DNA of 19,653 nt from Dehalococcoidia bacterium SM23_28_2 (GTDB lineage: Bacteria > Chloroflexota > Dehalococcoidia > SM23-28-2). The stretch is taken from assembly GCA_001303545.1 (NCBI GenBank), contig LJUA01000014.1, positions 1 to 19,653 on the forward strand, in the 5' to 3' direction. Below are positions 13,200 through 19,566 of this stretch, piece after piece. The notes under the pieces were generated by a model. The model saw only the letters and a list, made by a program, of their open reading frames with translations, searched no databases and was not told the DNA's origin. Position 1 is the first letter of the stretch. The number at the start of each line of letters is the position of its first letter. The translations under genes were made by a program, and so were the position numbers.

Positions 13200-14003
13200 C
13201 TATGCCTCCCTTCGATCCTTGCGCTCTTGCCAGGCCAGGCGGTTGATCATCGCCGCCAGGTAGCCGGCACCGAAGCCGTTGTCGATGTTGACCACTGCTA
13301 CGCCGGGAGCGCAGCTATTGAGCATAGCCAGCAAGGGAGCAAGCCCCTGGAAGCTGGCGCCGTAGCCCATCGATGTGGGCACGGCGATGACCGGCGCCGC
13401 CACCAGGCCGCCCACCACGCTGGGCAGCGCTCCTTCCATGCCCGCCACCACTACTATCACCTTCGACTCCTGAAGGACGGCCAGATGGTCCAGGAGACGA
13501 TGCAGCCCAGCTACTCCCACGTCGTATATGCGCTCCGCCTGGCTGCCCACGAGTTCCACAGTGACTGCCGCCTCCTCGGCCACCGCCAGGTCGGAGGTTC
13601 CCGCGCAGACCACGGCCACCCCGCTCAGCAGCGGCTCGCGGCGGCGATTCACGCTGATCGCTCGTGCGGTCGGATTATAGACAGCATCGGGAATGCGTTC
13701 CTTGAGGGTGGCATGGCAGGAGGCATCTACTCGCGTCACCAGCAGGCGGTCGCTCTGGCCGAGGAGTCTCTCAGCGATGGCCACGATCTGTTCGTCGGTC
13801 TTCCCCTGGCCGAGGATCACCTCCGGGAAGCCCTTGCGTAGCGCCCGATGATGGTCAACCTCAGCGAAGCCCAGGTCTTCGTAAGGGAAACGCCGAAGAC
13901 GTTCCAGCGTTTCATCAATGGAGAGGGTTCCCGCTTGAAGGGCGGTGAGTAGCTCTCGCAACCTGGCGTCGTCGATGCTCCACCTCCTGCCCGCCTGCCA
14001 CAA
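13200..14003 (-). CDS. larB: LarB, pyridinium-3,5-biscarboxylic acid mononucleotide synthase
   Basis: The protein has 267 residues, near the family norm of about 250. LarB carboxylates and hydrolyses nicotinic acid adenine dinucleotide, the first step towards the nickel-pincer nucleotide. The N-terminal part contains LRRFPYEDLGFAEVDHHRALRKGFPEVI (about 40-67). The C-terminal part is PurE-like, with VVCAGTSDLAVAEEAAVT, VVVAGMEGALPSVVGGLV, PVIAVPTSMGYG and NIDNGFGAGYLA. The start is uncertain: TTG 14003 is the longest option, and another in-frame TTG lies at codon 15. No good ribosome binding site is seen for either. It heads a three-gene operon on the minus strand and diverges from the PAP2 gene across a 66-base gap. 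Confidence 0.92.
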   Translation of the reverse strand: MWQAGRRWSIDDARLRELLTALQAGTLSIDETLERLRRFPYEDLGFAEVDHHRALRKGFPEVILGQGKTDEQIVAIAERLLGQSDRLLVTRVDASCHATLKERIPDAVYNPTARAISVNRRREPLLSGVAVVCAGTSDLAVAEEAAVTVELVGSQAERIYDVGVAGLHRLLDHLAVLQESKVIVVVAGMEGALPSVVGGLVAAPVIAVPTSMGYGASFQGLAPLLAMLNSCAPGVAVVNIDNGFGAGYLAAMINRLAWQERKDRREA

Positions 14004-14031
14004 GCAGACGGATCATAGCATCGGCTCCAGC

Positions 14032-14060
14032 TTGCGTAAACCTGACCGTCGTCCCATAAT
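14032..14060 (+). promoter_or_regulatory. Putative promoter of the PAP2 gene
   Basis: TTGCGT (14032-14037) and CATAAT (14055-14060) are spaced by 17 bases. Transcription would begin only a few bases before the ATG at 14070, so the mRNA may be leaderless or nearly so. This agrees with the lack of a properly spaced Shine-Dalgarno (GCGAGG directly abuts the ATG). Confidence 0.45.
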
Positions 14061-14069
14061 GGCGCGAGG

Positions 14070-14744
14070 ATGAAGCCGGAAGTGGCGGTGCACCGCTTGA
14101 GCAGGGAGGCAGGAGGCCGTGTATTCTGGCGGTTGTGGCTGCTGGCAACACTGGCCTTCATCGTCATGGCCGGCTTCGCTGCTGCTACCGACTACTTTCC
14201 GGCCGACCTGTGGCTGGCCCATCGTCTCCAGGATGCCGATGCCCCCGCCCTGAGCGAAGCCCTGGACTGGGCCAGCCGACTGGCTGAGATGCCGCTGGTG
14301 GCAGCCGTCGGTCTCGGCGGCGCTCTGGGGCTGTGGTTTCTGGCCAGCCGTTCCGAGGCCGTCTGGCTGGTTGCCGCTCTGGTAGTGTCCTTGTCGAACG
14401 GGGGGGTCAAGGTCTTGGTGGACAGGCCGCGGCCAGCGGATCATCTGGTGGAAGTGAGCGAGAAGGCCTCCAGCCTTTCCTTTCCCAGTGGCCACGTCAC
14501 CGCCGCCGTCCTTGTCTACGGCTTCATCTTCTACCTGGCCGGATTGCTGGTACCCGTTAGGCCCTTGCGCCTTCTGGTGCAGGCGGTTTGCCTTCTGATC
14601 ATCGGGCTGACAGCGGCGCAGAGAGTGTATGTTGGCGCCCACTGGCCCAGCGATGTTCTGGGAGGTTTGCTGTTCGGAGGCCTTGTCCTATCGATTTTGA
14701 TCTGGACCCATCGCCGCTTCCGCTCCCTGATGGTGGGCACGTAG
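14070..14744 (+). CDS. PAP2 superfamily membrane phosphatase
   Basis: The protein has 224 residues with about five or six hydrophobic segments and the three conserved phosphatase motifs: K114-x6-R121-P122 (KVLVDRPRP), P139-S-G-H142 (SFPSGH) and R185-x5-H191-x3-D195 (RVYVGAHWPSD). H142 and H191 are the catalytic pair. Such enzymes remove phosphate from lipid phosphates such as undecaprenyl pyrophosphate or phosphatidic acid at the outer face of the membrane. The exact substrate cannot be read from sequence. It is followed 26 bases later by a CvpA-like gene in the same direction, which may share the transcript. The nearby M23 and LysM genes suggest a cell-envelope role. Confidence 0.9.
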   Translation: MKPEVAVHRLSREAGGRVFWRLWLLATLAFIVMAGFAAATDYFPADLWLAHRLQDADAPALSEALDWASRLAEMPLVAAVGLGGALGLWFLASRSEAVWLVAALVVSLSNGGVKVLVDRPRPADHLVEVSEKASSLSFPSGHVTAAVLVYGFIFYLAGLLVPVRPLRLLVQAVCLLIIGLTAAQRVYVGAHWPSDVLGGLLFGGLVLSILIWTHRRFRSLMVGT

Positions 14745-14770
14745 CCTTTCGCCGAGGCGAGCAGAGTACA

Positions 14771-15265
14771 ATGAGCTGGCTGGATCCGGTCATCGTGATC
14801 GTCACCGTCTGGTTCACCTTCGCCGCCTTCAGGGCCGGCTTGATCCGCGAGGTGGTGACCGTCATTGCTTTCGTGGTGGGAGTGCTGGCCGCCGGCTTCT
14901 ACTACGATGACCTTGCCGAAAACGTCCTTCTGGTCATCGATGACGACACGGCTGCCAGTGTGGCCGCCTTCATCGTGTTGTTCACAGCGGCGGCTCTAGG
15001 CGGCCAGTTAGCCGCCTACATGCTGAAGCAGATGGCTGGGTTGCTTGCCCTGGGCTGGCTCGACCACCTGGCGGGCGCCGCCTTTGGCCTTCTCAAGGGG
15101 CTCATTCTGGTCGAGGTGTTCCTTATCCTGTTCACCACCTACCCCTACCTTGGCCTGGACGATGTTATCCGGGATTCAGCCATCGCCCCTTTGTTCCTGG
15201 ACGGTGGGCCCGCCTTGCTGAAGCTCTTACCCGGCGAGTTCAATCGCGCGGTGGAGGCCTTCTAG
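14771..15265 (+). CDS. CvpA family membrane protein
   Basis: The protein has 164 residues; the start ATG 14771 (MSWLDPVIVIVTVWFTF) was chosen over a longer frame reaching back into the PAP2 gene. Four membrane segments are visible: 5-20, 28-45, 65-88 and about 108-125. The pattern DPVIVIVTVWFTFAAFRAGLIREV, then LGWLDHLAGAAFGLLKGLILVEVFLI, is typical of CvpA (known from colicin V production in E. coli). The general function of the family is unsettled; roles in envelope maintenance have been proposed. After its stop the sequence contains only a small GCGGG/CCCGT hairpin without a U-run. Confidence 0.82.
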   Translation: MSWLDPVIVIVTVWFTFAAFRAGLIREVVTVIAFVVGVLAAGFYYDDLAENVLLVIDDDTAASVAAFIVLFTAAALGGQLAAYMLKQMAGLLALGWLDHLAGAAFGLLKGLILVEVFLILFTTYPYLGLDDVIRDSAIAPLFLDGGPALLKLLPGEFNRAVEAF

Positions 15266-15342
15266 GCTCAGCGATGCGGGCTTCCCGTCCAGAATAATCG
15301 GTTGAGGACTAATACGCTCAGATACGAAAACTAGCGCAGGGC

Positions 15343-15480
15343 TTGACAAATCGTGTATAATAGCGCAGATTTTAGGGCATCTTAGCGTTGCCTGTCTGGA
15401 GGCAGGTCGGGAATTAGGCGTGGGGGTGGTAGTAGGCTGCTAAGAGGTTCTTCTTAGAGCGGAGGTTTGTTATTAGACGC
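15343..15480 (+). promoter_or_regulatory. Unusual promoter region and structured leader of the M23 peptidase gene
   Basis: A perfect TTGACA (15343-15348) and a perfect TATAAT (15356-15361) occur only seven bases apart, so they cannot act together as an ordinary promoter. About 120 bases of leader follow with three small hairpins: AGAT/ATCT around 15367-15382, TGCCT/AGGCA around 15390, and CTAAGA/TCTTAG around 15440-15456. The last lies just before GGAGG at 15461-15465. I could not match it to the c-di-AMP or c-di-GMP riboswitches. The rest of the 15266-15480 gap holds no gene that I can see. Confidence 0.4.
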
Positions 15481-16692
15481 ATGCTAATCACCCGTCGGCC
15501 GGACGTGTCTGAGGCGACGGGCCGAAGCATCCCGCTCAAGATAGCGGCACCTACTCTCACAACAAGCAGAAATCGAAGACACTATCTACACACGATAGTA
15601 GTAGTTACATTAGTCGCAGCCACCCTTCTGGCGGCCTGGCATGGCTCACAGGTTGTCAGCAAGGGTGACTTCGCTGCTGAATTGCCAGCTTCTCCGGCCC
15701 AGAAGGTTATCAGCAGCAAGTCCTTCAGGGGTGGCTACCTGCACGCCACTGTTTTGCTCACTACCGAGATGGGGCGAGGCCCTGTCGATGTGCTAGCCGC
15801 TAGCTCTTCTCCCCAGATCCCGACTGTGGAGCAGCCCGTTCAGGCGGTTGAGACGCCGGAACCCGCAGAGGAAACAGAGGAAACGCTCCCTGAGCCGGAG
15901 GACGTCTACTTCACTTACGTCGTCCAGAGGGGCGACACGGTAGCCTCCATCGCTACTCGCTTTGGCCTCGAGATGGAGACCCTGCTCTGGAACAACTCTC
16001 ACCTGCAGCTAGACCCCGACCTTCTCCTCATCGGTGAGGAGTTGACTATTCCCACCAGAGACGGAATCCTCTACACTGTCAGGCTTGGCGATACCCTGCT
16101 GGACGTCGCCGACATCTATCAGACAGATGTGGAGGACATCGCCGGCCTGACTGCTAACCAGGTCAATGACCCCGATAGCGTTCTGGAGGGAATGGTCCTG
16201 TTGCTGCCCGGGGCGGTACCGCCTCCGCCTCCGCCGCCGGCAGTGACGCCTCAGTCGTTCTTCGCCGCCGGTGTTCCGGAGGAAACGCCAGCCGCCTCCT
16301 ACGCCGCTTCAGCCGCGTTCGCTGGCTTCATCTGGCCGGTGGTGGGCCCCATCGGTGACTATTTCGGTACGCCCAGAGGTGCTGGTACCTACCATTCAGG
16401 CCTCGACATCTGTGCCCCCACCGGCACTCCCATCGCGGCGGCTGCTGGGGGTCAGGTCGTGCTGGTATCTGCGGGCGGTGGCTACGGCAACTACGTGGTC
16501 GTTCGTCACGACAACGGCCTGGAGACGCTCTATGCTCACCTCTCGGAGGTATGGGTGGTGCAAGGTCAATGGGTGGTCCAGGGCGAGGCCGTCGGCGCGG
16601 CGGGCGCCACCGGCTGGGCCACCGGCCCTCATCTCCACCTAGAGGTGAGGCAGAGCGGCGTCGCCGTCGATCCCCTTATCTATCTCCCCTAG
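15481..16692 (+). CDS. Membrane-anchored LysM-LysM-M23 (LytM-type) peptidoglycan endopeptidase
   Basis: The protein has 403 residues. A basic cytoplasmic N-terminus (1-35) is followed by a membrane helix (about 36-53, LHTIVVVTLVAATLLAAW), which acts as an uncleaved anchor or signal. An acidic linker leads to LysM 1 (144-191, TYVVQRGDTVASIATRFGLE) and LysM 2 (197-243, LYTVRLGDTLLDVADIYQTD). A poly-proline stretch (247-253) and a linker lead to the M23 domain (about 283-403). Zinc ligands H305, D309 and H386 and the catalytic H353 and H384 are all present (HSGLD, YAHL, HLHLEV), so it should be active in cutting peptide cross-links. ATG 15481 is the only reasonable start, but GGAGG lies 15 bases upstream, a long spacing. 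It converges with the next gene, 24 bases away. Confidence 0.93.
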   Translation: MLITRRPDVSEATGRSIPLKIAAPTLTTSRNRRHYLHTIVVVTLVAATLLAAWHGSQVVSKGDFAAELPASPAQKVISSKSFRGGYLHATVLLTTEMGRGPVDVLAASSSPQIPTVEQPVQAVETPEPAEETEETLPEPEDVYFTYVVQRGDTVASIATRFGLEMETLLWNNSHLQLDPDLLLIGEELTIPTRDGILYTVRLGDTLLDVADIYQTDVEDIAGLTANQVNDPDSVLEGMVLLLPGAVPPPPPPPAVTPQSFFAAGVPEETPAASYAASAAFAGFIWPVVGPIGDYFGTPRGAGTYHSGLDICAPTGTPIAAAAGGQVVLVSAGGGYGNYVVVRHDNGLETLYAHLSEVWVVQGQWVVQGEAVGAAGATGWATGPHLHLEVRQSGVAVDPLIYLP

Positions 16693-16716
16693 AAACCAGA
16701 GCAGCCCTTCGACCAT

Positions 16717-17358
16717 CTACCGCTTGTAGTCGAGGACTATTATCTGCGTCTCGTGGGGCAGGGTGCTGGCGTTAAACGACACCTTGGCCAGCGGTTCTAC
16801 CTGGGAGGGCAGGCTCATTTCCGTGAGGAAGCGCTCAATGGGGTCCAGAGGGGCTGTTGAATGGGCCGTCTTGTAGTGCATGGGGATCACTACCGACGGG
16901 TCTAGCAGGCCCACCACCTCGCTGGCTGTGCGAGCGTCGATAATTTCCTTGCCGCCCACAGGAATAAGCAGCACATCCGTCCCGCTCATCTCCTCCACCT
17001 GCTCCGTAGTCGGCAGATGGCCCAGGTCTCCCAGGTGACAGAGGCGGATGTTGTCCATCTCGATCATATAGGCCGTGTTCTTTCCTCGCAGGGAGCCCTT
17101 CTTTGCGTCGTGGTAGGTGACGATGCCCGCAATAAAGACGCCCGCTATCTCATACTCGCCGGGCGCTGTGATCACGATGGGAGAGCCGGTCACCGCCTTG
17201 AGGTAGTTATGGGTAGGATGGTTATGGCTTATGGTGACGATGTCGGCTGTGAGCTTGCCGATGGAGTAGCCGGTAGTGGGAGGGCAGGGGTCTGTGACGA
17301 CCACAGCCTCGCGGCTGCGCAGGCGAAAGCAGGAATGACCGAGCCAGGTAATTTCCAT
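16717..17358 (-). CDS. Metallo-beta-lactamase-fold hydrolase (COG2220 / UPF0173-like)
   Basis: The protein has 213 residues and resembles Zn-dependent hydrolases of the UlaG/UPF0173 branch. It begins MEITWLGHSCFRLRSREAVVVTDP. The metal motif usually written HxHxDH reads H45-N-H47-P-T49-H50, so the Asp that holds the second metal is a Thr. Other family elements are present: CHLGDLGH (107-114) and PMHYK with H161. The missing Asp suggests a single-metal or altered site. Such proteins act on phosphodiesters, lactones or unknown small molecules. It lies downstream of a 55-residue membrane protein gene and is probably co-transcribed with it from the promoter at 17676-17705; a GAGGAGG lies about 18 bases before its start. 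Confidence 0.88.
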   Translation of the reverse strand: MEITWLGHSCFRLRSREAVVVTDPCPPTTGYSIGKLTADIVTISHNHPTHNYLKAVTGSPIVITAPGEYEIAGVFIAGIVTYHDAKKGSLRGKNTAYMIEMDNIRLCHLGDLGHLPTTEQVEEMSGTDVLLIPVGGKEIIDARTASEVVGLLDPSVVIPMHYKTAHSTAPLDPIERFLTEMSLPSQVEPLAKVSFNASTLPHETQIIVLDYKR

Positions 17359-17427
17359 CGGCGGACGGCGCTACTTAGCCTCCTCTTCGATTGGGGGACT
17401 CGTCTCTGGGTCGGTGGAGAGGGGGAA

Positions 17428-17595
17428 CTACTCGGGCGGCGGTTCGCCTTCCTCCTCCTCTGTGGCGCTGCGGCGGCGCCACCACATGAGCGCTGCCAAC
17501 GCCCCGCCCACGGCGGTGATCATGGCTATCAGCATACGCAGAGGGTGCCCCTTGCGACCCTCTTCCTCGCCTCCGGGGGTCTCCTCTTCTGCCAT
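17428..17595 (-). CDS. Small single-pass membrane protein (55 residues)
   Basis: This short gene reads MAEEETPGGEEEGRKGHPL, then a membrane helix RMLIAMITAVGGALAALMWW, then RRRSATEEEEGEPPPE. Support comes from AAGGAG nine bases before the ATG, from a good promoter upstream (17705-17676), and from sensible composition: acidic ends, one hydrophobic helix of about 17 residues, and an Arg cluster marking the cytoplasmic side. I recognise no family. It precedes the metallo-beta-lactamase-fold gene by 69 bases on the same strand. It might be a membrane partner or anchor for that protein, but this is inferred only from position. Confidence 0.68.
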   Translation of the reverse strand: MAEEETPGGEEEGRKGHPLRMLIAMITAVGGALAALMWWRRRSATEEEEGEPPPE

Positions 17596-17675
17596 CGCCG
17601 TTAGCTCCTTCCCGTTTCTTATGGTTACTCGACCAGCAGCACGCTCCAGGCCTACCGTCAGCTAGGTGCGCGGGG

Positions 17676-17705
17676 AGTATAGCAAAGGCGCAGCCAGGCG
17701 GTCAA
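17676..17705 (-). promoter_or_regulatory. Promoter for the small membrane protein and MBL-fold genes
   Basis: On the minus strand TTGACC (17705-17700) and TATACT (17681-17676) are spaced by 18 bases, a strong sigma-70-like match. The leader before the ATG at 17595 is about 75 bases. Its -35 lies three bases from the -35 of the hrcA promoter on the other strand. Confidence 0.6.
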
Positions 17706-17708
17706 CAC

Positions 17709-17738
17709 TTGACACGCCATCCAGGCCGATGCTAAATT
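17709..17738 (+). promoter_or_regulatory. Promoter of the hrcA-grpE-dnaK operon
   Basis: A perfect TTGACA (17709-17714) is followed after 18 bases by TAAATT (17733-17738), a weaker -10. The predicted start lies just ahead of the CIRCE operator, the usual arrangement for HrcA repression. Confidence 0.6.
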
Positions 17739-17748
17739 GGAATAGGAA

Positions 17749-17775
17749 TTAGCACTCTAAGCTTGAGAGTGCTAA
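17749..17775 (+). promoter_or_regulatory. CIRCE operator (HrcA binding site)
   Basis: A perfect inverted repeat TTAGCACTC-N9-GAGTGCTAA, the exact CIRCE consensus, ends 20 bases before the hrcA start codon. HrcA binds it as a dimer and represses the heat-shock operon; stress titrates chaperones away from HrcA and releases repression. It lies at or just after the predicted transcription start. Confidence 0.98.
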
Positions 17776-17795
17776 TTTCATTTTGGGAGTAGATC

Positions 17796-18812
17796 ATGCT
17801 GACCGATAGAAGAGCGAGCATCCTTCAGTTCGTCGTCAGGGAATACATTGACAGCGCCATCCCTGTCGGATCGCAGACGATCGTGGGCAAGTACGGCCTC
17901 GATGCGTCTCCGGCCACCGTCCGCAACGAGATGGTGCGCCTGGAGGAGGAGGGCTATCTCACCCAGCCGCATACCTCGGCCGGGCGGATCCCCGCCGATA
18001 GGGGCTATCGATACTACGTAGAGAGCCTGATGGAGGACGAAGAGCTGTCCGAGGAGCTCAAGCGCACCATCCGCCACCAGTTCTATCAGGTGGGGCCCGC
18101 CCTGGAGGCCTGGGCCCAGTTGACGGCGGCCATACTCGCTCGCTCGGTGGAGAACCTGGCGCTGGTCACCGCTCCTCACCCTGCCCGCGCCCGCCTGCGT
18201 CGCTTGGAGCTGGTGGAGATGGCCGATGTCCTTGTCCTCCTTGTCGTAGTGTTGCAGGAGGGGCATCTTCGCGAAGAGACCCTAGCCCTCGAGCGAAGCC
18301 TCTCCCAGGAGGAGCTGTCCCGAGCGGCGCAGCGGCTCAGCAGGCTATTCGGAGGCCTATCGGCGGAGCAGATACAGCAGAAGGCGGTGGAGCTAGCGCC
18401 CTTCGAGGACAAGGTCGCCCAGGCCGTCATTCGCGTCCTGCAGGCGGAGGACGAGTCCATCTATGAGCCCGCCTATCTGGACGGCCTGCGCAACATCCTT
18501 AGCCAGCCCGAGTTCTCTCAGCGGCAGATCATGCTGGACTTTCTGGACGTCCTCGACGAGCGCAGCCTGCCCAGGCTTATCCCCTTCCACTGGGCGGTTC
18601 CTGGGCGCGTCACGATCATCATCGGCGGCGAGAACCCCCAGGATGCCATGCGCCAGTGCAGCGTCGTGGTCGCCCGCTACGGGCGGCCGGGCGGCATGTC
18701 CGGCGCGCTGGGCGTGCTGGGCCCGACTCGCCTGCCCTACTCGCGGGCCAGCTCGATGGTGCGCTACATGGGCTCGCTCCTCGATGAGCTGGTGAGTCTG
18801 TACTACAGTTGA
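17796..18812 (+). CDS. hrcA: Heat-inducible transcription repressor HrcA
   Basis: The protein has 338 residues, the normal size. The ATG has GGGAG six bases upstream. The N-terminal winged helix (residues 1-70) contains ILQFVVREYIDSAIPVGSQTI, SPATVRNEMVRLEEEGYL and PHTSAGRIPADRGYRYYV, the strongest HrcA signatures. The central and C-terminal parts form the dimerisation and inserted domains, ending with GPTRLPYSRASSMVRYMG. HrcA binds the CIRCE element directly upstream, so it regulates its own operon with grpE and dnaK. Its stop overlaps a possible TTG start for grpE. Confidence 0.97.
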   Translation: MLTDRRASILQFVVREYIDSAIPVGSQTIVGKYGLDASPATVRNEMVRLEEEGYLTQPHTSAGRIPADRGYRYYVESLMEDEELSEELKRTIRHQFYQVGPALEAWAQLTAAILARSVENLALVTAPHPARARLRRLELVEMADVLVLLVVVLQEGHLREETLALERSLSQEELSRAAQRLSRLFGGLSAEQIQQKAVELAPFEDKVAQAVIRVLQAEDESIYEPAYLDGLRNILSQPEFSQRQIMLDFLDVLDERSLPRLIPFHWAVPGRVTIIIGGENPQDAMRQCSVVVARYGRPGGMSGALGVLGPTRLPYSRASSMVRYMGSLLDELVSLYYS

Positions 18813-18829
18813 AGGGTTTGAGGAAGACG

Positions 18830-19450
18830 ATGGTTGACGAGCAAGAGAAGGAGAACAACGAAGAGAGCCCGTCCGGCGGAGACCTATCGGAGGTAGAGCC
18901 GTCTCAGGCGGAGGCCGCGGCGGAGCCGGAGACGCTGGAGGCGGCCAAGGCCCTGCTACAGGAAGAGAAGGAGAAGGCCCAGCGGCTTCTGGCCAACTGG
19001 CAGCGCGCCGAGGCCGATTTCGTCAACTACAAGCGGCGGGTGAAGCAGGAGCGCGACGAAGCGAGACGCCTGGCCAACGCCGCCCTGATCATCAACATCC
19101 TGCCCGTCCTCGACGACCTGGAGAGGGCGCTGGCCAGCCTGAACATCCAGCTTGCCGGCCTCACCTGGTTCGATGGCGTTCGCCTCATCTACCGCAAGCT
19201 CCAGCTCGTGCTGGAGAACGCCGGCGTGAGCCAGATCGAGGCCGAGGGCCAGCCCTTCGACCCGCGCTTCCACGAGGCGGTGATGTACGGCGAGGGCGAG
19301 GAGGGCAAGGTGGTGGCCGAGGTCCAGCGCGGCTACAAGCTGGGCGACCGCGTCCTCCGCCCGGCGATGGTTGTCGTGGGCAAAGGCAAAGAACAGAAGC
19401 CGCCGGAGGGCGAGCAGAAACCGCCGGAGGGTGAACAAGGAGAATCGTAG
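18830..19450 (+). CDS. grpE: GrpE, nucleotide exchange factor of DnaK
   Basis: The protein has 206 residues from ATG 18830, with GAGGAAG just upstream; a TTG at 18809 overlapping the hrcA stop is an alternative. GrpE releases ADP from DnaK and senses temperature. An acidic disordered N-terminus (1-40) is followed by a long coiled-coil helix (about 45-110, LLANWQRAEADFVNYKRRVKQE) and a C-terminal beta domain with GQPFDPRFHEAVM and VAEVQRGYKLGDRVLRPAMVVVGK. The final residues repeat KPPEGEQ twice and then GES, an unusual tail after the normal end at VVGKG. Its stop codon lies inside the left arm of the palindromic element that follows. Confidence 0.96.
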   Translation: MVDEQEKENNEESPSGGDLSEVEPSQAEAAAEPETLEAAKALLQEEKEKAQRLLANWQRAEADFVNYKRRVKQERDEARRLANAALIINILPVLDDLERALASLNIQLAGLTWFDGVRLIYRKLQLVLENAGVSQIEAEGQPFDPRFHEAVMYGEGEEGKVVAEVQRGYKLGDRVLRPAMVVVGKGKEQKPPEGEQKPPEGEQGES

Positions 19451-19507
19451 CTGCGGGGCTTCAGCCCTGCCCCGACCACGCCGGCAGGCCTAAAGGCCTG
19501 CAGCTAC
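19447..19507 (+). repeat. 61-bp palindromic REP/MITE-like element between grpE and dnaK
   Basis: Terminal inverted repeats GTAGCTGC (19447-19454) and GCAGCTAC (19500-19507) enclose two internal hairpins: GGGC-TTCA-GCCC near 19457 and GCAGGCC-TAAA-GGCCTGC (19484-19501). The structure resembles short intergenic palindromes that occur in many copies in GC-rich bacteria. The left arm supplies the grpE stop codon (TAG 19448-19450). Its transcript would fold strongly between grpE and dnaK and could protect mRNA ends or weaken read-through. Confidence 0.65.
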
Positions 19508-19566
19508 AACGATGAGCCAGCTACGAGGACGAGAGAAGACGATAGGAAAGAGCGGAGGCATGAGCG

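Noticed and set aside
15343..15361. TTGACA/TATAAT as an ordinary sigma-70 promoter
   Set aside because: The spacing is seven bases instead of about 17, so the pair cannot work together; kept only as an oddity.
15362..15480. c-di-AMP or c-di-GMP riboswitch before the M23 gene
   Set aside because: The conserved core sequences that I know for these classes are not present.
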